NCBI GenBank assembly: GCA_963702105.1
Contig: OY969712.1
Coordinates: 5,022,001-5,086,000, forward strand
Direction: 5' to 3'
Length of the DNA stretch: 64,000 nt
Source of the DNA: ZC4RG20 sp963702105
GTDB lineage: Bacteria > Pseudomonadota > Gammaproteobacteria > Steroidobacterales > Rariloculaceae
Shown: one piece after another, positions 16,488-26,063 of the stretch
Position numbering within the stretch: position 1 is the stretch's first letter
How the letters are laid out: each line of letters starts with the position of its first letter
Translations under genes and position numbers: made by a program
Notes under the pieces: model-generated
The model's database searches: none
Told to the model about the DNA's origin: nothing
What the model saw: the letters and a program-made list of their open reading frames with translations, nothing else

Positions 16488-17320
16488 GCCGCGCGGAGGA
16501 AGTGGCCATGACGGAATTCAAGCCGACCGGCGCGGTGGCCGATCGCAGTCTGCTCGCCATCAACCTGATCGGCTTCGCGACGATTGTGCGCAAGGAGGTC
16601 CGCCGCGTGCTGCGCATCTGGGTGCAGACGATCATTCCGCCGGCCATCACGATGACGCTGTATTTCATCATCTTCGGCAGCCTGATCGGCCGTCGCATCG
16701 GGACCATGGGCGGCGTGCCGTACACGACGTTCATCGCTCCGGGCCTGATAATGATGTCCGTGATCACGAACAGCTTCGGCAACGTGGTCTCGTCGTTCTT
16801 CTCGGGCAAGCTGCAGCTGCACCTCGAGGAGATGCTCGTCTCGCCGCTCTCGTACGTGACGATCGTGCTCGGCTACGTCGTCGGCGGCGTCGTGCGCGGC
16901 TTGCTCGTAGCCGCGCTCGTCACGGCCGTCGCCATGTTCTTTACGGATCTGTACGTCGTGCACTGGTTCGTCACGGTGGCGACCGTGCTGCTGACGGCCA
17001 TGACGTTCTCCGTGGCCGGGCTCATCAACGCCATTTTTGCGAAGAATTTCGACGAGATTTCGGTCATTCCGAACTTCGTACTGACGCCGCTGAATTACCT
17101 CGGCGGCGTCTTCTTCTCGATCGCTTCGCTCGCGCCCATCTGGCAGCACATCGCGCGCGTGAATCCGATCCTCTACATGATCAATGCCTTCCGTTACGGG
17201 ATGCTCGGGCAGTCGGACATCTCGATCGGGACCGCCTTCGCGATCATCATCGCGGCGCTCGTCGGGCTGTTCGCGTTCGCGCTGGTGCTTCTGCACCGAG
17301 GCACCGGCATCCGCTCGTAA
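16484..17320 (+). CDS. ABC-2 type permease (YadH-like)
   Basis: 278-residue integral membrane protein with about six hydrophobic segments and the ABC-2 family block NPILYMINAFRYGMLG near the C terminus. TIVRKEVRRVLRIWVQTIIPPAI before the first segment is typical of YadH/NodJ-type permeases. GGAGG 7 bases ahead supports the ATG at 16484, which overlaps the stop of the ATPase gene; ATG at 16508 is the alternative. It acts with the preceding ATPase in the inner membrane. Confidence 0.92.
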   Translation: MSRAEEVAMTEFKPTGAVADRSLLAINLIGFATIVRKEVRRVLRIWVQTIIPPAITMTLYFIIFGSLIGRRIGTMGGVPYTTFIAPGLIMMSVITNSFGNVVSSFFSGKLQLHLEEMLVSPLSYVTIVLGYVVGGVVRGLLVAALVTAVAMFFTDLYVVHWFVTVATVLLTAMTFSVAGLINAIFAKNFDEISVIPNFVLTPLNYLGGVFFSIASLAPIWQHIARVNPILYMINAFRYGMLGQSDISIGTAFAIIIAALVGLFAFALVLLHRGTGIRS

Positions 17321-17384
17321 CGACGCCGCGTACGGGCCGCAGCCGCCGGGCAGTCCCCGGTGCGGGGCGGCCTCGCGGCCGCGC

Positions 17385-18179
17385 TCACTCGTGGCCCAGG
17401 AGGTATTGGCGCCCGTCGCTGAACAGGAGGATCGCGCCGTCGGCCGTAATGCGCAGCACGCGCGGGCCGGCCTTGAGGGTCTCTCCTTCGACGTATTTCT
17501 GGCCGTCGATGAACACGAACCGGCGCGCCGGATCCGCATCGAATGCGAGCAGATCGAGGTGCAGCTTGGGCATCGCAGCGTCCTGCGACGCCGCCTCGGC
17601 GTAGGCGGGAACGAACGCGGCGACCTCGGGGCCCGGTTCGCTCGGCCGCGGCCCGGGCGCACGGGCTTCGTGCGCGGCGCCGCGGCCGCGATCAGCGCTC
17701 CCTCCCGCACTGCGGCCCGCGGCCGCTTCGGCACCGCCGGAGGGCTCGTCGCGGCCTGCTGCCGAGCCACGGGCCGTGTGGCGGTCCGCGACGGCCGGGA
17801 CCGCTTGGGCCGGGCCGCGCACGTTTGGTTCCGCCGCCGCCGGGCGCCGCGCTTCGGCGCTGCCCGCGGCCGCCCCGGCGGCCGCCTCTGACGCCGGTTC
17901 TGCGGCCGGGGACGCCCCGCCCGCCGGGGCCGGCGCGGCCAGCGACGCGGACGGCTCGGTGCCCGCGGGTACGGACGCGAAGCGCGCGGCAGGGTGTGCG
18001 CTGAGCCACCAGGCGACGCCGAGCCCGACGATGGCGAGGCCGAGCCCCGCCATCGTGCCCGCGGCCCAGCGCGGCAGCCGCGCAGGCTCCGCCGGCCCCG
18101 GCATGCGCATGACGCTCGGCAGCGCCTCGCGCTGGCGCTCGCTCTCGGACTTGCGCAGGGCGTCGAGTATGAAAGACAC
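17385..18179 (-). CDS. gspB: General secretion pathway protein GspB-like
   Basis: The N terminus VSFILDALRKSESERQR and the following transmembrane segment (about residues 35-55) are characteristic of GspB/ExeB. A long alanine/proline/glycine-rich periplasmic linker (about 60-190) leads to a conserved C-terminal domain (KLHLDLLAFDADPARRFVFI, then KYVEGETLKAGPRVLRI). 264 residues from GTG at 18179; TTG at 18185 is possible. GAGG stands 7 bases ahead of the GTG. It directly follows the ExeA/GspA ATPase gene with 2 bases between. The GspAB pair positions or assembles the type II secretion outer-membrane secretin; no other T2SS genes are in the window. Confidence 0.85.
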   Translation of the reverse strand: MSFILDALRKSESERQREALPSVMRMPGPAEPARLPRWAAGTMAGLGLAIVGLGVAWWLSAHPAARFASVPAGTEPSASLAAPAPAGGASPAAEPASEAAAGAAAGSAEARRPAAAEPNVRGPAQAVPAVADRHTARGSAAGRDEPSGGAEAAAGRSAGGSADRGRGAAHEARAPGPRPSEPGPEVAAFVPAYAEAASQDAAMPKLHLDLLAFDADPARRFVFIDGQKYVEGETLKAGPRVLRITADGAILLFSDGRQYLLGHE

Positions 18180-18181
18180 GA

Positions 18182-20005
18182 TCAATCCTCGTGCAGCGTG
18201 GGCGTCCCGGGCACGCCGAGATCGCTGGCCAGCGACATTTCGGTGCGTGCGCCGACGATGCCGTCGACCGTCAGCATGCGCTCGCGCTGATACCGGCGCA
18301 CCTCGGCCTCGAGCGCGGCGTCGTACAGCAAGGACGGCTCGCCGTCGAGCGCGCGGCCTTCGATCTTTGCGAGGCTGCGCCGCAGCCACGCGACGTTGGA
18401 GGAGCGGATGCCGGGCCGCAGCTCCGCTCCGCTCGCGGCGGGACGCCAGAGGAGCGTCTGGCGGCCGTACCAGGCATTCGTGAGCTCGGAAACGCTCGCG
18501 ACGACGGTCTTGCCGCCGATCCAGAGCCGCGCGTCGGCGTAGCCGAGCCCGCGGAGCAGCACGCGATGCTCTGCGCCGGCGGCGTCGCGCACGGTCAGGA
18601 TGGCCGGCCGATTCAAGGTCCTGAGCTCGCCGATGGACCCGTGCGGCTCGGTCAGGCAGCGCAGATTCTGCTCGGCCGCCTGCGCGCACGGGTCGCCCCG
18701 GGCGGGATCGTAGTGCGCGCCCCACAGCCCGAACAGGCGCGCGAAGGCCTCGTTCGACTCGTCGGCGCCGCCGGCCGAGAGGGCGGCCGAGAGCACGCGA
18801 CCCGGGCCGGCTTCGGCGCTCGGGCGGTCCTTTGCGGGCGCGTCTTCGGGCGCCGGCGAGCCGGGTGCCGTGGCGGAAGGCGCCGGCGCGGCGGGCACGG
18901 CGGCCGCCGCCGCGATGCCGGTGCCGTTACCGATGCCGGTGCCGGCGCCGGTGCCGGTGCCGGCGGCGGGCGGGGCAGCGGCGGCCCGGCGCTTGGCCGC
19001 CTCGGCCGCATCGAGGGCCGCCACGGCCGTATCCGCGGCTGGACGTGCGACGAGACCGGTCGCGGCCCGGCTCTCGAGCCGGGCCGTCGCGCCTTGGCCG
19101 GCCGGTTTCACGCCGTGCAGCAAATAAAGCCCGGCGCCGGCCGCGACGGCGCCCGTGACGGCAGCGGCCGCCGTCCAAGGCCGCCTGGGGCGCGGGCCCT
19201 CTCTGCCGAATACCTCGGCCGCCGCCCGCTTCACGAGGCTTCGATCGATGCGGGGCCGATCCCGGCTGTAGCCGGCGAGCAGGGCGCGGTCGGCCACGAC
19301 GTTGATGAGGCGCGGGATGCCGCCGGAGCGGCGATAGAGCTCGGCGACCGCGCTGGGCTCGAACACCGGGCGCTGGCAGCCCGCGACGCGCAGGCGATGC
19401 CGGAGGTAGGCCTCGGTTTCGCCTTTGCCGAGGGGCTCGAGGTGGTAGCGGCCCGTGACGCGCTGGGCGAGCTGGCGCATCTCGGGGCGGCCCAGCACCT
19501 CGCGAAGCTCGGGCTGGCCTATCAGAATGATCTGCAGAAGCTTCTGAGTGGCCGTCTCGAGGTTCGTGAGCAGCCTGACCTGCTCGAGCAGATCGGGGGG
19601 CAGCGTCTGCGCCTCGTCCACGATGAGGACGACGCGGCGGCCCTGTGCATGCGCGTCGAGAAGGTAGGCGTTCAGCGCCGTCAGCGCCGTGCGCACCGAG
19701 GCTCGCTCGGGCACGGAGATGCCGAGCTCGTCGCAGATCCCCTGGAGGAACTCCGCCGCCGTGAGCTGCGGGTTCAGGACCAGCGCGATTTCGGCCTTGT
19801 CGGGCAGTTGCTGCAGCAGCGTGCGGATCAGCGTCGTCTTGCCCGTGCCGACCTCGCCCGTGAGCTGGATGAAGCCGCCGCTCTCGGAAATGCCGTAGAT
19901 GAGGTGCGCGAGCGCGTCGGCATGGCGCCGGCTCAGATAGAGGTAGCGCGGGTCAGGCGTGATCGAGAACGGTTTCTCGTTGAGACCGAAGAATTCGGTA
20001 TACAC
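18182..20005 (-). CDS. gspA: GspA/ExeA-type AAA+ ATPase with peptidoglycan-binding domain
   Basis: 607 residues. The start MYTEFFGLNEKPFSITPDPRY is diagnostic of ExeA. Walker A is GEVGTGKT (50-57) and Walker B VVLIVDEAQ (about 124-132), followed by a sensor segment. A single membrane span lies at about 276-297. A low-complexity linker then leads to a C-terminal PG_binding_1-like domain (LLYDAALEAEVRRYQRERML, DGIVGARTEMSL). Known role: with GspB it remodels peptidoglycan for secretin assembly. The gene starts 4 bases after the fadE stop, an odd partner for an operon but the spacing is tight. Confidence 0.9.
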   Translation of the reverse strand: MYTEFFGLNEKPFSITPDPRYLYLSRRHADALAHLIYGISESGGFIQLTGEVGTGKTTLIRTLLQQLPDKAEIALVLNPQLTAAEFLQGICDELGISVPERASVRTALTALNAYLLDAHAQGRRVVLIVDEAQTLPPDLLEQVRLLTNLETATQKLLQIILIGQPELREVLGRPEMRQLAQRVTGRYHLEPLGKGETEAYLRHRLRVAGCQRPVFEPSAVAELYRRSGGIPRLINVVADRALLAGYSRDRPRIDRSLVKRAAAEVFGREGPRPRRPWTAAAAVTGAVAAGAGLYLLHGVKPAGQGATARLESRAATGLVARPAADTAVAALDAAEAAKRRAAAAPPAAGTGTGAGTGIGNGTGIAAAAAVPAAPAPSATAPGSPAPEDAPAKDRPSAEAGPGRVLSAALSAGGADESNEAFARLFGLWGAHYDPARGDPCAQAAEQNLRCLTEPHGSIGELRTLNRPAILTVRDAAGAEHRVLLRGLGYADARLWIGGKTVVASVSELTNAWYGRQTLLWRPAASGAELRPGIRSSNVAWLRRSLAKIEGRALDGEPSLLYDAALEAEVRRYQRERMLTVDGIVGARTEMSLASDLGVPGTPTLHED

Positions 20006-20009
20006 GGCG

Positions 20010-22517
20010 TCAGTCCGGCGCGACCGCGTCCAGTTCCTCGAGCTCGTCGCCGGGCTCGGCCACCGCAGCGCGGGCCTCGAGGCCGCTGCCGCCTGCCCGC
20101 GCGAGCTCGCTCGGGTCGAAGTCGTCGACGCCCGTCAGCGCAAGCACCGTTCTGTCGAACTCGCGCACGGCGGCCGCTTCCTCGGGCGTGATGACGCCGA
20201 GCGATTCGGCTTCCTCGATCTGGCCCGGGGTGTCGTCGCGCACGATGCGGCCCTCGCGGCGCGCGTCGAAGACCTTGCGTTCGATGGGCTTGACCTGCTC
20301 GGCCATCTCGAGCGCCTGCTGCAGCAGGCCGATCGGGTTCGTCGGCTCCGCGGTCAGATACGCCCCGGCCGCGAGCCGCTCCCTTGTCTCGGTCGGGTTG
20401 ATGAGCAGCTCGGCGATGCGCTGCCCGAGCTCGTCCGAGGGCGCCGAGTACGTCCGCCCGCGCGGGAAGATCGCGAAGCGCAGCAGCGCGGCGACCCAGC
20501 GGTTCGGGAAGTTTCGAAGCAGGCCGTGCAGCTGCTCCTGCGTGCGGTAAAGCAGCTCGCGGCAGCTCCATTCGACGAGCGGCAGGTCCGCGGCCGGCTC
20601 CCCCTCGTCCGTGTAGTGCTTCAGAACCATCGAGGCCAGATACAGGTAGCTCAGGATATCGCCGAGGCGCGCGGACAGGAGCTCGCGGCGTTTGAGCTCG
20701 CCGCCGAGCGTGAGCATGGCGGCGTCGGCCGCGAGCGCGAACGAGGCGCTGTAGCGGTTGATGTGCTGGTAGTAGCGCCGCGCCGCGCTCGAGGTCGGCA
20801 CGTGCGTGAAGCGCGCGAGCGTGAGCGCCATGACGAACGAGCGGGCGGCGTTCGAGAGCGCGTAGCCGATGTGGCCGAACAGCAGGCGGTCGAACGCGAC
20901 GAGGCCGGCCTCCCGGTCCTCGGCGCGCGCGGCCTCCATCTCGGCCAGCACGTACGGATGGCAGCGGATCGCGCCCTGGCCGAAGATGATGAGATTGCGC
21001 GTCAGAATGTTCGCGCCCTCGACCGTGATCGCGATCGGGACTCCCTCGTATGCGCGCGCGAGGTAGTTCTTCGGCCCGAGCATGATGGCCTTGCCGCCGT
21101 GCACGTCCATGGCGTCGTTCGCGACCAGCCGGCCGAGCTCGGTGTTGTGGTGCTTGAGGATTGCGGCGGGCACGGCCGGCTTCTCGCCGGCGTTCATGGC
21201 TGCGCAGGTGGTGCGCAGCGCGGCCTTCATGATGTAAGTGTGTCCGGCCATGCGGGCCAGGACCTCGCCGACGCCGTGGAACTTGCCGATGGGCAGGCTG
21301 AACTGGCGCCGAATACGCGCGTAGGCGCCCGAGGCATACACCGCGGCCATGGCCCCGCCGACGGCGTTGCTAGGCAGCGTGATGCCGCGGCCGACGGACA
21401 AGAGCTGCACGAGCATGCGCCAGCCCTGCCCGGCCATCTTCGGGCCGCCGATGATGTAATCGACGGGCACGAAAACGTCCTTACCGCGCGTCGGCCCGTT
21501 CTGGAACGGGATGTTGATCGGGAAGTGGCGCCGGCCGATCTCGACGCCGGGCAGGTTCGTCGGAATCAGCGCCGCCGTGATGCCGTAATAGGTCTTGTCG
21601 CCCAGCAGCCGGTCCGGATCGTGGAGCTTGAACGCGAGCCCGAGCACCGTTGCGATCGGCGCGAGCGTGATGTAGCGCTTGTCCCAGTTCAGGCGGATGC
21701 CGAGCGTCTCGCGGCCCTCGAACGTGCCCTTGCAGACGACGCCGGAGTCTACGATGGCCGTCGCGTCCGAGCCCGCGCGCGGCGAGGTCAGCGCGAAGCA
21801 GGGTACCTCCGTGCCGTCGGCGAGGCCCGGCAGCCAGCGCTGCTTCTGCTCTTCCGTGCCGTAGTGCAGGAGCAGCTCCGAGGGGCCCAGCGAGTTCGGG
21901 ACCCCAATCGTCGAGGCCGCCGTCGAGTTCCGCGAGGAGATCTTCGAGAGCACCATGGAATTGGCGAGCGGCGAGAAGCCGAGGCCGCCGTACTCCTTGG
22001 GGATGATCATCGCGAAGAAGCGTTCCTTCTTCAGAAAATCCCAGACCTCCGCCGGCATGTCCGCGAGCTCGTGAGTGATCTGCCAGTCGTCGAGCATGCG
22101 GCACAGGCGCTCGACGGGGCCGTCGAGAAAGGCCTGCTCCTCGGCCGTGAGCCGCGGCGCCGCGAGGCCCATGAGCTTGCTCCAGTCCGGGGCGCCGGAG
22201 AAGAGCTCGCCCTCCCACCAGACGTTGCCGGCCTCGAGAGCCTCCTGCTCCGTCGGCGACATGCGCGGCAGCATGCCGCGGTAGACGGCCAGCAGGCGCC
22301 GGGTCAGCGTGTCGCGGCGGAAGGCCTTGAGGTTCAGCGAAGCGAAGCCCGCGAACAAAATCCAAAGGACGACCTTGGCCGCGACCGAGTGGCCGAACAG
22401 CGTGAAGGCGATCAGCGCGCCGCACAGAATGGCCGTCGACGCCCCGAGCGGCGTGCGCAGATACGCGAGCGCCACGGGGACGGCGATGAAGACGAATGCC
22501 CAGAAAAGCCCTTCCAT
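20010..22517 (-). CDS. fadE: Acyl-CoA dehydrogenase, FadE type
   Basis: FAD enzyme catalysing the first step of fatty-acid beta-oxidation. 835 residues with two N-terminal hydrophobic segments (about 1-50), as in FadE. Then the acyl-CoA dehydrogenase core follows: IPKEYGGLGFSPLANS, CFALTSPRAGSDA, the GRGITLPSNAVGGA region, KAALRTTCAAMNAGEKPAV and YEGVPIAITVEGANILTRN. A long C-terminal extension specific to FadE runs to the end. Start ATG at 22517, chosen because MEGLFWAFVFIAVPV begins the membrane segment; about 30 further upstream residues are low-complexity. It is downstream of mdh on the same strand, 121 bases apart. Confidence 0.95.
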   Translation of the reverse strand: MEGLFWAFVFIAVPVALAYLRTPLGASTAILCGALIAFTLFGHSVAAKVVLWILFAGFASLNLKAFRRDTLTRRLLAVYRGMLPRMSPTEQEALEAGNVWWEGELFSGAPDWSKLMGLAAPRLTAEEQAFLDGPVERLCRMLDDWQITHELADMPAEVWDFLKKERFFAMIIPKEYGGLGFSPLANSMVLSKISSRNSTAASTIGVPNSLGPSELLLHYGTEEQKQRWLPGLADGTEVPCFALTSPRAGSDATAIVDSGVVCKGTFEGRETLGIRLNWDKRYITLAPIATVLGLAFKLHDPDRLLGDKTYYGITAALIPTNLPGVEIGRRHFPINIPFQNGPTRGKDVFVPVDYIIGGPKMAGQGWRMLVQLLSVGRGITLPSNAVGGAMAAVYASGAYARIRRQFSLPIGKFHGVGEVLARMAGHTYIMKAALRTTCAAMNAGEKPAVPAAILKHHNTELGRLVANDAMDVHGGKAIMLGPKNYLARAYEGVPIAITVEGANILTRNLIIFGQGAIRCHPYVLAEMEAARAEDREAGLVAFDRLLFGHIGYALSNAARSFVMALTLARFTHVPTSSAARRYYQHINRYSASFALAADAAMLTLGGELKRRELLSARLGDILSYLYLASMVLKHYTDEGEPAADLPLVEWSCRELLYRTQEQLHGLLRNFPNRWVAALLRFAIFPRGRTYSAPSDELGQRIAELLINPTETRERLAAGAYLTAEPTNPIGLLQQALEMAEQVKPIERKVFDARREGRIVRDDTPGQIEEAESLGVITPEEAAAVREFDRTVLALTGVDDFDPSELARAGGSGLEARAAVAEPGDELEELDAVAPD

Positions 22518-22638
22518 TATCGCGTTACCTCCGCGTTCTCCACCTCCGCGCTCACGCAGCCCGCGACGGGCCGAAGGTCGGACCCCGCTGCCTGCGGCGG
22601 CCCGGGGCACTTACGGGAGGCTTCGGCCTCCCGGGCGA

Positions 22639-23625
22639 TCACAAAAGATCGGCGACGCCGGCGCGCTCCTCGCGCAGCTCGGCATCGGTCGCGTCGAGCT
22701 TGGCGCGCGCGAAGTCGTCGAGATCGAGGCCCTGCACGATCTCGTAGGCGCCGTCCCGGCAGCGGACCGGGTATGAGTAGACGACGCCCTCGGCGATGCC
22801 GTAGCTGCCGTCCGAGGCGACCGCCATGCTGACCCAATCGCCGTTCGTGCCCCGCGCCCAGTCGCGCACGTGGTCGATCGCCGCCGAAGCGGCCGAGGCG
22901 GCCGACGAGGCGCCGCGCGCCTTGATGATCGCCGCGCCGCGCTGCTGCACGGTCGGGATGAACTCGTTTCGGTACCAGTCCTGCGGTACGCGCTCGAGCG
23001 CCCGCCTGCCGCCGACCTTCGCGTGCGCGATGTCGGGAAACTGCGTGGCCGAATGGTTGCCCCAGATGATCACGCCCTCGACGGCGCCGACGTGGACGCC
23101 TGCCTTGGCCGCGAGCTGCGCCTTCGCGCGGTTGTGATCGAGGCGTGTCATCGCGGTGAAGTGGGTCGGATCGAGGTCCGGCGCGTTCTCGCGCGCGATG
23201 AGCGCATTCGTGTTGGCCGGGTTGCCGACGACCAGCACGCGGATGTCGCGGCTCGCGTGCTCGTTGAGCGCGCGGCCCTGGGCCGAGAAGATCTTGGCGT
23301 TCTCGAGCAGCAGGTCCTTGCGCTCCATGCCGGGGCCGCGCGGCCGCGCGCCGACGAGCAGTGCAAAGTCCGCGTCACGGAACGCCCGGCTCGCGTCGTC
23401 CGTGACGACGACGCCGTGCAGCGGCTCGAATGCACAGTCGTCGAGCTCCATGGCGACACCCTGCAGCGCACCGAGCGCGGGCGGAATCTCGAGCAGCTGG
23501 AGGATGACGGGCTGGTCGGCGCCGAGCATCTGGCCCGAGGCGATGCGGAAGGCGAGCTGATAGCCGATCTGCCCGGCGGCGCCGGTGATCGCAATGCGTA
23601 CGGGTTTCCTGGTAGCCGTGTTCAT
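22639..23625 (-). CDS. mdh: Malate dehydrogenase
   Basis: NAD-dependent oxidation of malate to oxaloacetate in the TCA cycle. 328 residues of the cytosolic/Xanthomonas-Burkholderia type: Rossmann loop ITGAAGQIGYQLAFRIASG, substrate loop ARPRGPGMERKDLL, VVGNPANTNALI, the arginine-containing TRLDHNRAK, and catalytic His in GVIIWGNHSATQF. The frame is open further upstream into the pspF region, but translation from ATG at 23625 gives the family-standard N terminus. A lone GC-poor stretch (23626-23700) separates it from pspF. Confidence 0.96.
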   Translation of the reverse strand: MNTATRKPVRIAITGAAGQIGYQLAFRIASGQMLGADQPVILQLLEIPPALGALQGVAMELDDCAFEPLHGVVVTDDASRAFRDADFALLVGARPRGPGMERKDLLLENAKIFSAQGRALNEHASRDIRVLVVGNPANTNALIARENAPDLDPTHFTAMTRLDHNRAKAQLAAKAGVHVGAVEGVIIWGNHSATQFPDIAHAKVGGRRALERVPQDWYRNEFIPTVQQRGAAIIKARGASSAASAASAAIDHVRDWARGTNGDWVSMAVASDGSYGIAEGVVYSYPVRCRDGAYEIVQGLDLDDFARAKLDATDAELREERAGVADLL

Positions 23626-23735
23626 GAGGTGCGTCGGAGCCCTTGCGTTAGCCGTGGATGAGTTAGCCGTGGATGAATCGAAGGAAATAGTATCACGCGG
23701 CCGGCCGGGGCCCGGCGCGCGAGCGCCGCATGCCG

Positions 23736-24816
23736 TCACGCCTCGGCCGAGCTCGATTGCACGGCCGTGAGACCGTGCTTCTTGAGCAGCCCGCGGAACT
23801 GGTGGTAGCTCAGTCCCAGCAGCTTGGCGGCCGCCGTCTGCTTGTACTTCGCTTCGACGAGCGCCTGTTCGAGCGTCGCTTGCTCGAACGAGGCCACGGC
23901 CGCGCGAAAGTCGAGGGGCAGGCTCGCGCCGTTCCTGGGTCGCCGCGTGCCCCCGTTCGTCTGCGGCGGCGCCTCGGGCTCCGCCTCGTCGTCGTAGGCG
24001 GGGGCGCTCGAGAGCGGCCGCAGCGCCCCGTAGGGCGAAGCGAACGGGTCGAAGATGATCCGGTCGATGGGCTCGTCGGGCGCCGGTGAACGGTAGACGC
24101 TGCGCTCCACCGCATTCTTGAGCTCGCGCACGTTGCCGGGCCAGTCGTAAGTCAGCAGCGCCGCCTCGGCCTCGGGCGCGAAGCCCGGAAAAAACTCGCG
24201 CTTGAGCTCGCTCGTCACATTGACGGCGAAGTGGTAGGCGAGCTTCGGAATGTCCTCCGCGCGCCGGCGCAGCGGCGGAACGTGGATGACGTTCGAACGC
24301 GAGCCGATCCATGAGGTCGGGGCGGAACCGCCCCTCGGCCGCGAGCGCCGGCAGGTCCGCGTTCGTCGCGCCGACGATGCGCACGTCCGTCCGCAGCGTG
24401 TTCGAGCCGCCGACGCGCTGGAATTCGCCGTACTCGATGACGCGCAGGATCTTTTCCTGCATGCGCGGAGGAATCGTCCCGAGCTCATCGAGCACGAGCG
24501 TCCCGCCGTTCGCCTGTTCGAAGCGGCCGACGTGGAGCTTCGTGGCGCCCGTGAAGGCCCCGGCCTCGTGGCCGAAGAGCTCGGACTCGAGCAGCGATTC
24601 GGTCAGGGCCGCGCAGTTGACCTTGACGAGCGGCCGGTCCCAACGATCCGAGAGGTAATGCAGACGCGAGGCGATGAGCTCCTTGCCGGTGCCGCGTTCG
24701 CCGACGACGAGCACGGGCTTCGGCAGCGGCGCGGCCCTGGAGACGTGCTCGAGCATCGATAAAAACGCGGGAGACTCGCCGATCAGCGCGACGGTCTCGG
24801 GGATGGTGGCACCCAT
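23736..24816 (-). pseudogene. pspF: Psp operon activator PspF, interrupted by a one-base frameshift
   Basis: Sigma-54 enhancer-binding protein controlling the phage-shock operon. It has no receiver domain and starts directly with the AAA+ part, as PspF does. Walker A is VVGERGTGKE, the sigma-54-contacting loop GAFTGA and Walker B-like GGTLVLDELG. After LMDRLAF the frame changes; removing one base at 24292-24293 continues as DVIHVPPLRRRAEDIPKLAY and PGFAPEAEAALLTYDWPGN, ending with a DNA-binding HTH (AAKLLGLSYHQFRGLLKKHG). Both halves are intact. Divergent from pspABC, the classical arrangement. If the frameshift is real, the product would lose the HTH and psp induction should fail. Confidence 0.9.
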
Positions 24817-24848
24817 GGCGCGAATTAGACCAAGTGTTCGCCCGAAAA

Positions 24849-24861
24849 GCCAACTGTTGGC
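24849..24861. promoter_or_regulatory. Possible PspF upstream activating sequence
   Basis: GCCAAC-T-GTTGGC is a perfect 6-bp dyad about 90-100 bases upstream of the sigma-54 promoter at 24951 and just ahead of the divergent pspF start. That is the distance expected for an enhancer bound by PspF. Assignment is positional. Confidence 0.55.
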
Positions 24862-24950
24862 GTAATGGACCCGCGGCCGGCTCGGGCCTCCCCGCGCGAC
24901 AGGCCAATTTTTGTCTTGCAGCTCAATGAATTACGTCTGCCTGCGGGGGT

Positions 24951-24966
24951 TGGCACGTTTGGTGCT
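24951..24966 (+). promoter_or_regulatory. Sigma-54 promoter of pspABC
   Basis: TGGCAC-N5-GTGCT matches the -24/-12 consensus TGGCAC-N5-TTGCW with one deviation. It lies 104 bases upstream of pspA in the pspF-pspA spacer, the expected place for PspF-dependent transcription. Confidence 0.75.
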
Positions 24967-25070
24967 CTCCGGCTCATGAGCATCGAAGCGCCCCTTGTGC
25001 GCTTCCGGGCCGTAAGCGCGGGCGCAGCGCCCCGCTTGCCGGCTCCACGTCACCAAAAGAGGAACCAGCG

Positions 25071-25757
25071 ATGGGCATTTTCTCGCGCTTTTCGGACATC
25101 GTGAACTCCAACATCAACGCCATCCTCGATAAGGCGGAGGACCCGGAGAAGATCGTCCGCCTCATGATTCAGGAGATGGAGGAAACTCTGGTCGAGGTCC
25201 GTTCGGCTGCAGCCCGCTCCATTGCGGACAAGAAGGAGCTGACGCGCCACCTGACGGCTCTCGAGCAGGAGGCCAAGGACTGGGAAGGCAAGGCGGAGCT
25301 GGCCATCGACAAGGGCCGCGACGATCTCGCCAAGGCTGCGCTCGCGGAGAAGGCGCGCGTGCTCGCGGCGGCCAAATCCGTGAAGATGCAGTACGACGCG
25401 ATCTCCCAGGGGCTCGACAAGCTCAACGAGGACATCGGGCGCCTCGAGGAGAAGCTCGCGGACGCGAAGACCCGCCGCAATGCGATCCTCGCGCGTCACC
25501 AGGCCGCGAGCCAGCGGCTCGAGGTGCGGAAGCGCCTGCACGACTACCGCATCGACGACGCGTTCGTGCGTTTCGAGCAGTTCGAGCGCCGTATCGACGA
25601 CTACGAGTCCCGAGTCGAGGCCTACGACCTCGGCAGCAAGAAGGACCTGAGCCAGGAGTTCAACGAGCTCGAATCGTCCGAGGCCGTCGAGCAGGAGCTG
25701 CGCAATCTCAAGTCGCGGCGGGCCGGGCAAAAGAGCGGCACGACCGAGGGCAACTGA
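25071..25757 (+). CDS. pspA: Phage shock protein A
   Basis: PspA/Vipp1/IM30 family peripheral membrane protein that protects the inner membrane and in other bacteria inhibits PspF. 228 residues, almost wholly alpha-helical coiled coil. It starts MGIFSRFSDIVNSNINAIL, the conserved amphipathic helix, and continues DKAEDPEKIVRLMIQEMEE. AGAGGAA is present ahead of the ATG. It is the first gene of the plus-strand psp operon, 12 bases before pspB. Confidence 0.96.
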   Translation: MGIFSRFSDIVNSNINAILDKAEDPEKIVRLMIQEMEETLVEVRSAAARSIADKKELTRHLTALEQEAKDWEGKAELAIDKGRDDLAKAALAEKARVLAAAKSVKMQYDAISQGLDKLNEDIGRLEEKLADAKTRRNAILARHQAASQRLEVRKRLHDYRIDDAFVRFEQFERRIDDYESRVEAYDLGSKKDLSQEFNELESSEAVEQELRNLKSRRAGQKSGTTEGN

Positions 25758-25769
25758 GGCGCCGCCGCC

Positions 25770-26063
25770 GTGCATGGAGTCATTACATTCGCGACTTTCG
25801 CCCTGGTTGCCGGCTTCATCTTCTTCGTCGTCGCCGTGCTGCCGCTCATGGTCATCCTGCACTACGTGACCAAGTGGAAGGCGACCAAAGGGCTGTCCTC
25901 GGAAGAGCAGCAGCTGCTCGAGGAGCTCTGGAAGGCGAGCGAGGCCATGGACAGCCGGCTCGACGCGCTCGAGACCATCCTCAGCGACGAGGTCCCGGAA
26001 TCGAAAAAGGCGGGTGTGAGCTTCGCCCGGCAAGGGGATAGCAACCGAGGAGGCCGCTCGTGA
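25770..26063 (+). CDS. pspB: Phage shock protein B
   Basis: 97-residue inner-membrane protein: one N-terminal transmembrane segment (about 5-32), then a cytoplasmic coiled-coil part (SSEEQQLLEELWKASEAMDS, RLDALETIL). This matches PspB, which with PspC senses membrane stress and recruits PspA. It starts with GTG at 25770 and overlaps pspC by GTGA. It is somewhat longer at its C terminus than enteric PspB (about 74 residues). Confidence 0.88.
   Translation: MHGVITFATFALVAGFIFFVVAVLPLMVILHYVTKWKATKGLSSEEQQLLEELWKASEAMDSRLDALETILSDEVPESKKAGVSFARQGDSNRGGRS

Noticed and set aside
18652..19180. Small frames within the low-complexity region of gspA
   Set aside because: They are shadows of the alanine/proline-rich linker and have no ribosome-binding site or recognisable domain.
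22639..24816. A single 725-residue open frame joining pspF and mdh
   Set aside because: The frame passes from pspF through its frameshift into non-coding sequence and then into mdh by chance; mdh has its own start at 23625 and pspF continues in another frame.
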